Assembly: GCA_036925085.1 (NCBI GenBank)
Contig: JAUPFP010000002.1
Span: 4,654,780-4,718,779 of the forward strand
Length of the DNA: 64,000 nucleotides
Reading direction: 5' to 3'
From: Brachycybe producta
Lineage: Eukaryota > Arthropoda > Diplopoda > Playtdesmida > Andrognathidae
Under the pieces are notes generated by a model. That model was not told where the DNA came from and searched no databases. It saw only the letters and a program-made list of their open reading frames with translations. This document shows positions 1 to 10,591 of this stretch, in pieces (position 1 is the first letter of the stretch; every line of letters starts with the position of its first letter). The position numbers and the translations under genes were made by a program.

Positions 1-127
1 CCCGAAAAAAAATTTGCGGGTGCCCATGAATGTGAGCATGCAATAACGGTTAAAAGTGAATACGAAAACTGAACCATATCATATGTAATACGAAGTTCGT
101 ACTTCGAACAATGAAAAGAAAACATAC

Positions 128-1248
128 TTCAGTCGTGTGTTTAGGTTTCCAGTTTGTAACTTCGGTATTTTCTTTATCGAAGGCTGTTAGTGAAGATGTA
201 ACCTAAAAAAGATGTATCATTTTAGCAACATTTTAGCATAGTAGAAAATTGACAAGACTGCATGTAGTTGCCACAAATTAAATTTAGTAATTACTTGGTC
301 GTTAAGGTTTGAGCAGGAAATTATTATTAATGTCACTAGTACTGCATTTACTCCAATATAAGACAGAAAAGAAAGCCGAGTTATTAATTTTAACATGTCC
401 TCTTTGGAGTAAAATACAATTGATCCTGTTGCGTTTGCAAAATAGCAAATGATAAATGTTGAGAACAAGTTGTTGGCCTTTTTCACGAGTAAACATAGTT
501 GATAGTGTTGCAGTTGACGTTTGAAAAGGCTGCAGTTAGGTTTGTCATTTAAACATTCTTCGAAACAAGCATGGAGTAATTTACAAACGAAAACGATGAA
601 CATTGTGTAGAAATATTCGTAAGATTTTGAAGTCGGAATGGATATGATGGCTAATATTTGAATTGTTATACCCGAAATTCCCTCTTGTGTTTGTAGGAAG
701 AAGGAAGTCATTACCTGATATGATGCTACAATTGTCATTGTGATTAATAAAAGCCAACTGATAAACAAAATTTTGACCCATTTTCGAATTGCATTAATCA
801 AGTGATGTCGTTTCTTTTTGAAACGAATATCGTCCACTTTTCGTGCGATGTCTATCAGTAGGTCTACGTGATTTTTTATACCTTTGTAGGTGATACAGAT
901 GGTTACGAGGGGCATTCCCGTTCTAACAATAATTGAAAGAAAGGTACCCGTACTTCGAATACTTGTTAGAGAATTATTGTTTAGTGCGTCTTTTACAATG
1001 AATAGTGTACGAAATGAAAGTAGAAATATTGCAAATACAGTCAACGGTATTATTTTCCAGTATTGGAAATAATATGCATTTTTTTTTGTCAAATCGATGC
1101 ATATGCCATAAAGTCGAAATAGGTCCAATAAACCGCGTAACCCTACACTTTGAAGTAGATTTGATTCGATTTCTGTGTTAGAAACCCGGTTCAATTTGTC
1201 AGATCGTACAGGTAGTTCGGTCATCCATACGTTGATCTGTGTTTCCAT
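128..1248 (-). CDS. Gustatory-receptor-like 7TM protein, Gr1 (partial, exons 1-2)
   Basis: Exon 1 is 1248-295 (318 codons) and exon 2 is 202-128 (25 codons). Both introns are phase 0, and the last two exons would lie left of the window. Exon 1 is a string of hydrophobic segments with a basic loop around KKKRHH and the segment HYQLCLLVKKANN leading to GSIVFY, which all four receptors here share. The donor follows NLNDQ. By its close match to Gr2 (5565-7308), which ends in the family's C-terminal TY...Q motif, I infer a ligand-gated membrane chemoreceptor of the insect Gr/GRL superfamily. Gr1 and Gr2 are recent duplicates: similarity covers exons 1 and 2, their intron, and about 300 bp upstream of the ATG. 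The ligand is unknown. The reading frame is intact as far as it is visible. Confidence 0.8.
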
Positions 1249-1748
1249 TCTTCTAGTCTTTTTTTCTTCTTCTTTAGGATTGTTCTTTGCAGGTTGCTTG
1301 ATTATATTTTTAAGAGTTGGTTAATTTACTTTTTCTTCTGGTACCTTGTCGCTTTTTCCCCCCAATCAAAATTACAATTATCCGTAGTTGTGTAAATTGG
1401 TTAGTATGTTTTAGTTTAGTTCAGTAATTATTGACATTAAGTTTGAAATCAAATTAATTAAATTTAGTTTGTAATGACATGGAGCAATCGCGAGATTGCG
1501 AAGCAAACATTTTACGAAAACAACAAATGTTACAACAAATTAAAACAAACCTAATCTCATTTTCAAGTTTCGTATTTTAGATATTACTTTTTTTTTTTTT
1601 AAATATTTTTGCCCATTAACTAATATTTGACAACATATTTAATACAAACAGTTTGAGTAATATCAAGGAGCAGACACGTACTGGCTACAAAATTCTAGGT
1701 TGGCAATATCTTGCATTGGCACTTCGTCTCTCTTCCAATATATATTTA
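1249..1748. other. Upstream region of Gr1
   Basis: The first 300 bp resembles 7309-7640 upstream of Gr2, so the duplication that made the pair included upstream DNA. The rest is AT-rich with poly(T). No other gene is seen. Confidence 0.5.
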
Positions 1749-2128
1749 CTAGTGGGGTAACCCGTCATAAATGACGGGAGCAAAATTCACAGGCAATTTT
1801 GCGCATGCGCGTCGTTTTTTTCCTTTTTTTACTCCTTTCATTTCAATTTCAGTTTCCCCCTTTCACTTTTCCCCCCTCCACGTTTTTCTCTCCCCCTACA
1901 CTTTCCCCTCACCCCTCCCACTTTTCTCTCTCTCTCTCCCCTTCTACACTTTCCAACCTTTTCCCATCACCCCCTCCCACTTTTCTCTCTCTCTCGCTCT
2001 CTCTCTCTCCCCCCTTCTACACTTTCCAAAGGAAGAGTTCAACATATAGTTGACCTTGAGAAAAAAAAAACGGTTCATTTATTCAAATTTATATAAATTC
2101 CGACGTGCTTCAATGGTTTTTGTTACTC

Positions 2129-2159
<31 letters not shown>

Positions 2160-2181
2160 CTGGGATTTTATATATATAATT
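1749..2181 (+). mobile_element. Pyrimidine-rich GGGGTAACC element, copy 1
   Basis: It starts CTAGTGGGGTAACCCGTCAT and ends after a (CA)n tract near TGGGATTTTATATATA. A second full copy lies inverted at 29155-29436 and a deleted copy at 11241-11392. The interior is C/T-rich with few purines. The short hairpin CCCGTCATAAATGACGGG sits at the left end. No terminal inverted repeat was recognised, so the class is unknown. Confidence 0.65.
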
Positions 2182-2225
2182 TTAGTGGCGAGCAAAGCGA
2201 GCCAAAAAAAATTAGCAACATTTTT

Positions 2226-3293
2226 GACCTCCATTGCTCTAAAGAGCAATGGAGGTATATAGGATCATGCAAGAAAAGGGGAAAAAAAGGATGTCTGTGT
2301 GTCTGTGTGTGTGTGTATGTGTGTGTGTGTGTCCGGAACCCGATTTAGTTCCTCGAACAACTCAAGAACGGAATGAGATAAAGACATGCAGTATTTTTTA
2401 TTTGATTCTGTGGGTCAATATGAAGCTCCTGACAAAAAATTAGAAAATTTTACCCAGGGGTTATTTTTTTATGAATTTTTTAGAAACAAATTTTGAGTTT
2501 TTGGTCATAATTTTTAGTGGGTCGAACAACTCGAAAACGGGGCCACCTACAATAAAATGTCATCAGACTTAAAATGATGTAAACATTCTGACGATGAAAC
2601 TGGAAAAAAATTGGAATTTTAGAGCAATTCGATATATAAAATTTCGATTTTTTAAAAACGTAATTTTTTTTTCAAAAAATCGAGATTCTTCCTCTTTCCA
2701 GTTGTAGCATTCGAAAGGGGGGGACTTTTCTATTATTTAGGAGGGGTGTTCCTTTTTATGTTCTGTTATTATTTTTGTATATTAGAATACATGTGACGTA
2801 TTTTCATTATAAACCCATATTATTACAAATGAATGACGCATGCGCATCACATGTAACTATGTCATGTACATGAGTACATACATGTGTGATTATCTATATA
2901 CATATGCGCACACGTGTGTACATGTGCGTACACATGCGCACACGTGTGTACATGTGCGTACACATGCGCACACGTGTGTACATGTGCATACACATGCGCA
3001 CACGTGTGTACATGTGCATACACATGCGCACACGTGTGTACATGTGCGTACACATGCGCACACGTGTGTACATGTGCGTACACATGCGCACACGTGTGTA
3101 CATGTGCGTACACATGCGCACACGTGTGTACATGTGCGTACACATGCGCACACGTGTGTACATGTGCGTACACATGCGCACACGTGTGTACATGTGCGTA
3201 CACATGCGCACAATGAAAAAAAGTTGGTTATTTGATATATGAAAGCATATATTAAAGCAATGGGGGTCTATAGGGTTCCTTGAATCCCTTGTT
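2226..3293 (+). mobile_element. Minisatellite-bearing element, copy 1
   Basis: Full copy of a repeat family also found at 8725-9662 and, inverted, at 19063-20574. Order: a terminal hairpin (TTGCTCTAAAGAGCAA), a (GT)n tract, about 450 bp of unique sequence, a 30-bp minisatellite, and an end at AATCCCTTGT. Both ends carry a direct repeat of the form AGCAATGGAGGTNTATAGG. No coding capacity. The architecture resembles non-autonomous, minisatellite-carrying elements of the Helitron-like type, but I cannot assign it. Confidence 0.7.
2895..3212. repeat. 30-bp minisatellite, alternating purine-pyrimidine (10 units)
   Basis: Ten 30-bp units made of CACGTGTGTA, CATGTGCGTA and CACATGCGCA. Purine and pyrimidine alternate without a break for 318 bp. 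Each unit contains the palindromes CACGTG, ACATGT and TGCGCA. Two adjacent units carry a G-to-A change (GTGCATA). Confidence 0.9.
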
Positions 3294-4365
3294 TTAATAT
3301 AGCACCATACATGTAAACACATACGAAATCGAATTAGTTTTTAAATTTTGATAAATGTAAATTTACATTTCACGGTTACGAAAGAGGCTCTCGAGGTCCA
3401 TCCAATTTTGAGAATTTTCCGAGGGCTTCACGATTTCTATATGCTAGAGGAAAGGGGGGCTTTTTAGCTTTGAGAGGCTCCCAATGGCCTTCCAGTTTAG
3501 AGAGGTTTTTAGATGCCTCGCTGTTTCAAGAACATTCCGACGCCTTCACGATTTTGTTAGGTTCCTGTTAGATTGTTCATTCTGTAACTTTTTTTTAATT
3601 TTCAAGTAATACAGTATCAGTATAGTTAGAATTGTATATTTTAATGTGCTGTTAACAATTAGCTTAAATTACAAAAATGTAGTTGTAATAGTTTTCGAAA
3701 TATGTATCTAAACACATATTACTTGCACCACTCGATAGTTTATAAAAGTAACTGGCGCCAAGAAGGACCGGCGCAGGTGGCATTTGCTGCCATGCCACCC
3801 AGGCCAGTACGTGCCTGTCATGGATGGTATGTCATCCATGATGGACGTGATAGTTCTACCTGTGTAGACATCCGCCTCCCTCTTTCCCGCCAGTGGCTCA
3901 ACAATTCAAATTGACTAGAAAGTATGTAAAGGGCATCTCAGAGCAAGGTTTGTAGAGTAAGAAAGGTGTGCTGGTATCTTTCACGCAATAGGAAAGGCCC
4001 CCTGGAACCACCTTGTGATGTTACCCCGCATGCCAATTTGTTATACCAAACATTGCAGTCAATGCTGTCTATATGTTCAAAATCAGCATTTTTTTTTAAT
4101 TGTTTTAAGTTTTGAAAAAAAAAACATCACACAAATACATGTTTTCTATTGAAATTTTTATTACGGAATATTTATTAAATTATTAGATTGTGTAGTACAG
4201 GTATATAACAATAATTCATTATATTGAAATAAAAAAGTTTATTTTAAAAGGTATCATAATGGAAACATTTTTAGCATTATCACCAACTATTGTAGTTTCT
4301 AAAACACTTTTGAGTTTTTTTTTGTTTGTTTTTTCGTAATGTTTTTCCTGTAAAACTTTCGCTTG
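3294..4365. other. Spacer without recognised gene
   Basis: A modestly GC-richer patch at 3750-4020 can be read as a 70-residue open frame (3702-3914) but has no family resemblance or splice support. The remainder is AT-rich. Confidence 0.4.
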
Positions 4366-4500
4366 AAAAAAATATAAATTTTCTCAAAACCGCGGTTGAG
4401 GTGAAGAGACCTCCTATAGAACATAATAGCCACGCAAGCGCGCCATCAAGGGAGGGGAGGGGGGATGATAAAAATTAAAATAAATATCCATGCAGCCACC
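4366..4500 (+). repeat. Dispersed repeat, copy 1 (partner at 54634-54750)
   Basis: Shares TTTTCTCAAAACCGCGG and GAGACCTCCTATAGAACATA with 54634-54750, inside the DUF167 gene. About 110 bp are alignable by eye in the same orientation. Confidence 0.65.
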
Positions 4501-4932
4501 TAATACATTAATACAAATTTTGTTAAGTGTAAGATATTTAAAATAAATTTAATGCAGAAATGATAAAAAGTGCAACTGTAAAAAGTGCACTGTAAAACTA
4601 AAACCACAGTCACCCAGTCACATTCACAAATTACTAATACTAATATTCTCAGACATATGTGTTATAAACATACTAGAACGAAAGCCCGTCTTTGACGGGT
4701 GTGACAGTTTTACATATAGTATCTCAGATTGAGATTATTTCGCAATATACAACATTTCGAGTAAATACTTTGCTTGATCCTAGTATACGCCTGCATTGCG
4801 TTGAAAAAATGAATACACAATAATTTCAGCCAGGACTTAAACCAAAGACCTCTCGCTTCTCTGCCAAACGCATAAACAATTTTGCTACCAATGTAAATTG
4901 TGAGATCAAAGGCAACCTTTACCATAACCTAT

Positions 4933-5246
4933 TACCTAGTACTCACCTGATAGTTTAAATACATTTAAATAATAAACGTGTTCTACAGAGCCCTCTGTGA
5001 AGGGTAAACAAACAATATGTCGAATTCAATTTAGTCAGTTAATAATCTGAAAATATTGAGTTAATACTTAAATATAATTATATGAACTATTGACAAAAAT
5101 ATTGATTTAGTATTTCAATTGAAAATAATAATAAAGTCAATTTTTATTTGGTTCGTATGTCCTTAACTGGATTCCGTATATAATTCACCTAAACACATTT
5201 AATTTGAATTCATTTAACTCATGTGTGTGTGTGTGTGTGCAAGGTA
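4933..5246 (+). mobile_element. TACCTAGTACACACC MITE, copy 1
   Basis: Ends are imperfect inverted repeats of about 40 bp (TACCTAGTACTCACCTGATA at left; the right end is partly replaced by a (GT)n run before AAGGTA). Further copies are at 15628-15935, 16155-17543, 21219-21503, 34074-34376 and 46384-46656. No coding capacity. The flanks suggest a TA target. Confidence 0.7.
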
Positions 5247-5564
5247 TAAAAGCGTAATGCAATAAAGCAAGTTTTCCTGGCTGCCAACTTTATATGTTCA
5301 GGGGGGTTCTGGTGAATTTGGATGATTTTTCAATGAAAATGAGGTAAACGGGGGAAGATTGAAAATTCTAATGTAGCCTACGAAGAAGACCATCTAAAGA
5401 TGGGTAACCACTTGTTAATGTCCACGATTCTAGAGTGTGTTGTTTACGAAAACATTCGTGCACAAAGAGAGGGAAGAAGTGTAGGAGCAATAGAGAGCCA
5501 GCTAGCTCTTAGCAAATTATGATATTAGATGATATTAGATTCTTTGTTTTATATTAAATTTTTG

Positions 5565-7308
5565 TTACTGTTCGAAGGTGATATTTTGAAACACTATAGC
5601 ATAGGTTAGAACAGTCCCAATCACCTGTCAGAAGAAGAAAAAATAATTTTCTATCACTGATATTTCACAAGTCAAGAAATTATCATATTATTAATTATAC
5701 TTTACCGTTAGTAAGAAGTTTTTCGTTATCGGAAAGAAGCCACCAAACGTGATTGATGCTTTGTTGTTATGCATTTCATATCTGTAAAGCATGTAATCCA
5801 TCTTCTCCTGAAAATAACAAAGTACATCTTAAAATATGCATAATTGCAAATTTAATGTACATTATATTTGTATATTTACATTTCGATAATTATTCTTCCA
5901 ATGACCCTATTTAATATGGTTTTATTATGTTAATGGTACTATTTGCTGAGGGTCAACTTAGTTCAATAAGAAATAGTCTGATTTTTTAATTCTATTTCTA
6001 ATTTCTGCTCGTTTTTTTTCAGCATGTGTGATTCTTCCCTATTTTTTAAAAAAATTCAAATTCAAGTGTAGAATGAAAATGAACAGTGACCACAAAAAAA
6101 TACGAATTTGTGCATGCAAAATTTTCTGCAAATACGAAATCTGAAACATGTTACACGAAGTTCGTACTACGAACAATGAAAAGAAAACATACTTCAGTCG
6201 TGTGTTTAGATTTCCAGTTTGTAACTTCCGTATTTTCTTTATCGAAGGCTGTTAGTGAAGATGTAACCTAAAAAAGATGTATCATTTTAGCATAGTAGAA
6301 AATTGACAAGACTGCATGTAGTTGCCACAAATTAAATTTAGTAATTACTTGGTCGTTAAGGTTTGAACAGTAAATTGTTGTTAATGTCATTAGTACTGCA
6401 CTTACTCCAATATAATACAGAAAAGAAAGCCAAGTTATGAATTTTGACATGTCATTTTTGGGGTAAAATACAATTGATCCTGTTGCGTTTGTAAAATAGC
6501 AAACGATAAATGTCGAGAATAAGTTGTTGGCCTTTTTCACGAGTAAACATAGTTGATAGTGTTGCAGTTGACGTTTGAAAAGGCTGCAGTTAGGTTTGTC
6601 ATTCAAACATTCTTCGAAACAAGCATGCAGTGATTTGCAAACGAAAACGATGAACATCGCGTAGAAATATTCGTAAGATTTTGAAGTCGGAGCCGATATG
6701 ACGACTAATATTTGAATTATTACAACCGAAATGTTGATTTCCTCTTGTGTTTGTAGGTTGAAGGAAGTCGTTCCCTGAAATACTAATACAATTGTCATTG
6801 TGTTTAATAAAAGCCAACTGATAAACAAAATTTTGACCCATTTTCGAATTGCATTAATCAAGTGATGTCGTTTCTTTTTGGGACGAATATTGTCCACGTT
6901 TCGTGCGATGTCTATCAGTAGGTCTACGTGATTTTTTGTACCGTTGTAGGTGATACAGATGGCCACGAGGGGTATTCCCGTTCTAACAATAATTGAAAGA
7001 AAGGTGCCCGTACTTCGAATACTTGTTAGAGAATTATTGTTTAGTCCGTCTTTTACAATGAATAGTGTACGAAATGCAAGGAAAAGTATTGCAAATGTAG
7101 TCAACGGTATTATTTTCCAATATTGTAAAAAATATGCATTTTTTTTTGTCAAATCGATGCATATGCCATGAAGTCGAAATAGGACCAATAGACCGCGTAA
7201 CCCTGCACTTTGAAGTAGATTTGATTTGATTTCGGTGTTAGAAACTCGGTTCAATTTGTCAGATCGTACAGGTAGTTCGGTCATCCATACGTTGATCTGT
7301 GTTTCCAT
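5565..7308 (-). CDS. Gustatory-receptor-like 7TM protein, Gr2 (complete)
   Basis: Four exons: 7308-6349, 6267-6193, 5807-5706 and 5624-5565, all joined in phase 0, giving 398 residues, a normal length for the family. Exon 1 carries the first six hydrophobic segments. Exon 2 is a 25-codon hydrophilic piece. Exon 3 (34 codons) ends in GGFFPITKNFLLT, and exon 4 (19 codons plus stop) begins VIGTVLTYAIVFQN. TM7 therefore spans the exon 3/4 junction and ends in the TY...Q signature of insect gustatory receptors. Several phase-0 introns near the C-terminus are typical of that superfamily (established knowledge). Acceptors are clear AG sites and all donors are GT. It is the near-copy of Gr1. The family is well supported; the chemosensory role is inferred. 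Confidence 0.87.
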
Positions 7309-7958
7309 TCTTCTCGTAGTCTTTTTTTTCTTCTTCTTTAGGATTGTTCTTTGCAGGTTGCTTGATTATAATTTTTAAGGGTAGGTTAATTTACTTTTTC
7401 TTCTGGCAGCTTGTGGCTTTTCCTCCCAATCAAAATTTCAAAATTACAATTATCCGTAATTGCGTAAATTGGTTATTATGTTTTAGTTTAGTTCAGTTTT
7501 GTTGACATTAAGTTTGCAATAAAATTAATTAAATTTAGTTTGTAATGGTTACAGAACAATTATGAGATTGCGAAGCAAACATTTTATGAAAACAAATGTT
7601 TCAACAAATTCAAACAAACGTAATGTAGATTAATTATCCAGTTTCATATTTTAGATATCGCTCATCAAATACAACAGCGTCATAACTAATAATAAAAGGA
7701 ATTTTGAATTATTTATACCCGCAACAACTTCAAATAATAATAATTTTGTTTTCTACAAAGAACGCCGTATTTCAACTTATGACATTTCAAAATCAATTTT
7801 TGTAGCAATAATGACACAAGTCTAAATGAAAGTTGTTTAAATCGCTTTGGTAGACCTTTACCGTAATTGCATTTCTACTGTTGATTAGACCTATTCTACC
7901 AAAATATACCAATGTGGTTGCTGTAAAGTAGTTGGTTTGAGATGTGATGATAATTATT

Positions 7959-8010
7959 ATAACAAAAGTATTGTGCCACCTGTTTACAGGTGGCACAATA
8001 CTTTTGTTAT
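7959..8010. repeat. 52-bp near-perfect palindrome
   Basis: Two 25-nt arms (right arm ACAGGTGGCACAATACTTTT...) with a 2-nt loop. It lies about 650 bp upstream of Gr2 and is not part of a recognised element. Confidence 0.8.
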
Positions 8011-8066
8011 TTACATTAACGCAGGGTGCAATCCATGCATCAACTTTTCAGATGCCCAACTATATC

Positions 8067-8345
8067 CAGTGCCGGATTACGAAATATTCCGAGTACCGAC
8101 ACCGGGCCTATGGGACCTACACCTTTTAGGGGCTCCGCGACAATGGATCAAAATAATATTGATTTGATATTGAAAGAAAATTGCAATCAAGCTTTTTTTA
8201 AATTGTTTTCAGAAGATATAGAAAAAAAAATGAATAAACTCAAAAGAAACGACAAAAAAAATGAGGAGAGCGAATGTTTAAAGTTTTGTTTGGGGCCACG
8301 AGATTTCGACTGCTTAGGGACCTCCACAGGGTTTAATCCGGCACT
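8067..8345. mobile_element. hAT-like MITE (CAGTGCCGGATTA ends)
   Basis: Terminal inverted repeats CAGTGCCGGATTA and TAATCCGGCACT bound about 280 bp. CAGTG-type ends are typical of hAT elements. Flanks resemble each other weakly (CAACTAT / CAACTGT). No transposase is present. Confidence 0.65.
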
Positions 8346-8724
8346 ACAACTGTCACACAAATAAATGAGAACCATTTTGCGTTGAATTTTGCGTGAGCAG
8401 TCGGTTTATAGCGTGCCACACCTCCAAATTAACTCAATGGATCTCATTTATTTGTCCGATATAATTGGACAATTGAAAAGTAGATGGTGTGAATAATATG
8501 AAAGTAAAATAAGCCTAGATAATTCAGTTTGCACGTGCTGCAGCACTCCATAGACGCGGTGTTAAGACAAATTTGCTGTTTCCAAAAACATGATCTCGAG
8601 TCTAGCCACCTTACTGCCTTTTAAGTTGATTTTTTTAACCATAATTCACGTTGAAATCTCTTCTTGAATGTTGTTGTGCCCAAGTATTAACAGCGGTTTA
8701 TTGCAATATTTAAAGGGTCATGCA

Positions 8725-9662
8725 GGATCATGCAAGAAAAGGGGCAAAAAAGGATGTCTGTGTGTGTGTGTGTCTGGAACCCGATTTAGTGGGTCGAACA
8801 ACTCAAGAACGGAATGAGATAAAGACATGCAGTATTTTTTATTTGATTCCGTGGGTCAATATGATGCTCCTGACAAAAAATTAGAAAATTTTACCCAGGG
8901 GTTATTTTTTTATGAATTTTTTAGAAACAAATTTTGAGTTTTTGGTCATAATTTTTTGTGGGTCGAACAACTCAAAAACGGGGCCACCTACAATAAAATG
9001 TCATCAGACCTAAAATGATGTAAACATTCTGACGATGAAACTGGAAAAAAATTGAAATTTTAGAGCGATTTGATATATAAAATTTCGATTTTTCAAAATT
9101 GTAATTTTTTTTTCAAAAAATCGAGATTCTTCCTCTTTCCAGTTGTAGCATTCCAAAGGGGGTGGGGGGGGGACTTTTCTATAATTTAGGAGGGGTGTTC
9201 CTTTTTATGTTCTGTTATTATTTTTGTATATTAGAATACATGTGACGTATTTTCATTTTAAACCCATATTATTACAAATGAATGACGCATGCGCATTACA
9301 TGTAACTATGTCATGTACATGAGTACATACATGTGTGTACATGTGCGTACACAAGCGCACACGTGTGTACATGTGCGTACACATGTGCACACGTGTGTAC
9401 ATGTGCGTACACATGCGCACAAGTGTGTACATGTGCGTACACATGCGCACAAGTGTGTACGTGTGCGTACACATGTGCACACGTGTGTAAACGTGCATAT
9501 ACACGTGCACACGTGTGTAAATGTGCATATGCATGCGCGCATGTGTGTTCATGTGCGTACTCATGCGCACACATGTAACAATGAAAAAAAGTTGGTTATT
9601 TGATATATGAAAGCATATATTAAAGCAATGGAGGTCTATAGGGTTTCTTGAATCCCTTGTTA
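8725..9662 (+). mobile_element. Minisatellite-bearing element, copy 2 (5'-truncated)
   Basis: Begins at AGGATCATGCAAGAAAAGG, without the terminal hairpin present in the other copies, and ends at AATCCCTTGT. The interior matches copies 1 and 3. Its minisatellite (about 9330-9577) is degenerate: transversions and other changes break the purine-pyrimidine alternation. Confidence 0.7.
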
Positions 9663-9965
9663 TTATATACAATTTTTTATTATGCTAATTTGCTTGACCC
9701 ATGTTAAAAACCATTGACTTCAAAATTTTTGCTAGCCACATATCGGTTTTTAAAATCATCTTTCAGCTTTAAGAACAATTGTGTGCATATTCCTTAATAT
9801 GTTCCACAGGTATTAAGGTAAATTCTTGACGTTTCGAATTGATGTTTAGTTGCTACAGCCATTTAGGCAACTTTTGCACCACAAAATTGACTGTGTCTCA
9901 TGCAGCATATGAAACTCTGGATTTCCTAGGCTCTTAATTAATTAAGTTTACGCGGAGAGTAAAAC

Positions 9966-10230
9966 ATACTTAAGTGATTAGTAAACGGGCGACTTTTGAA
10001 AGACTTTTCGGCGACAAAATGGAGTCAGTCGAAGGACGCTGGACTGTCGTCGCAATGTATTTTCTATGGGAAAACGCCAACCTTTGGTACACAAGTAAAA
10101 GTCGCCTGCGTGCCAAGGTTGCCGTATTTCTATAGAAAGTACATTGTGACGACATGCCCAGCGACTTTCCATTTCATTTTGTCGCCAAGAAGTTTCTCAA
10201 AAGTCGCCTGTGTTTTTCAATACTTAAGTG
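9966..10230. mobile_element. Long-armed foldback element with 11-bp direct repeats
   Basis: Two inverted arms of about 105 bp (GGGCGACTTTTGAAAGAC... at left; its complement before 10210) nearly meet at the centre. The 11-bp direct repeat ATACTTAAGTG flanks it at 9966-9976 and 10220-10230. Long arms with a 9-11 bp target duplication recall Mutator-like MITEs. Confidence 0.7.
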
Positions 10231-10591
10231 CGGGAGACAAGGGAAACCATACCGATACTGTGTCCACTCTGTAATGGAATTTGTAATTCCTCATATTGGC
10301 GCAATTTTATGGTTATATCCCATTGTAGTCAGTATCGACCATAAAGACAATTAGCAATTTAACCACGACCAGAAATGCAAGTGTTTATTAGGAATTATTA
10401 CAACATATATGCTTGAGCATAGAACCGATTTTACTGTTGCAGCATGGCGAACATTTTACATACTGTAAACATACAATAAAATACATCAATTAGAATATCA
10501 AAAGACCGCAGACAATTTTGCTTACATGGAATTTGATTAACAAATAAACAATTAACAATGAATTAAATTCAATCACATTAAAATGTATTAT

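Noticed and set aside
217..294. Extension of Gr1 exon 1 past the donor to a stop
   Set aside because: The donor after NLNDQ matches the same position in three other genes, and a spliced exon 2 with a good acceptor follows. The read-through tail is intron.
2840..3322. Overlapping long open frames in the minisatellite
   Set aside because: They arise in every frame because the 30-bp unit lacks stops; composition is pure repeat and there is no splice or start context.
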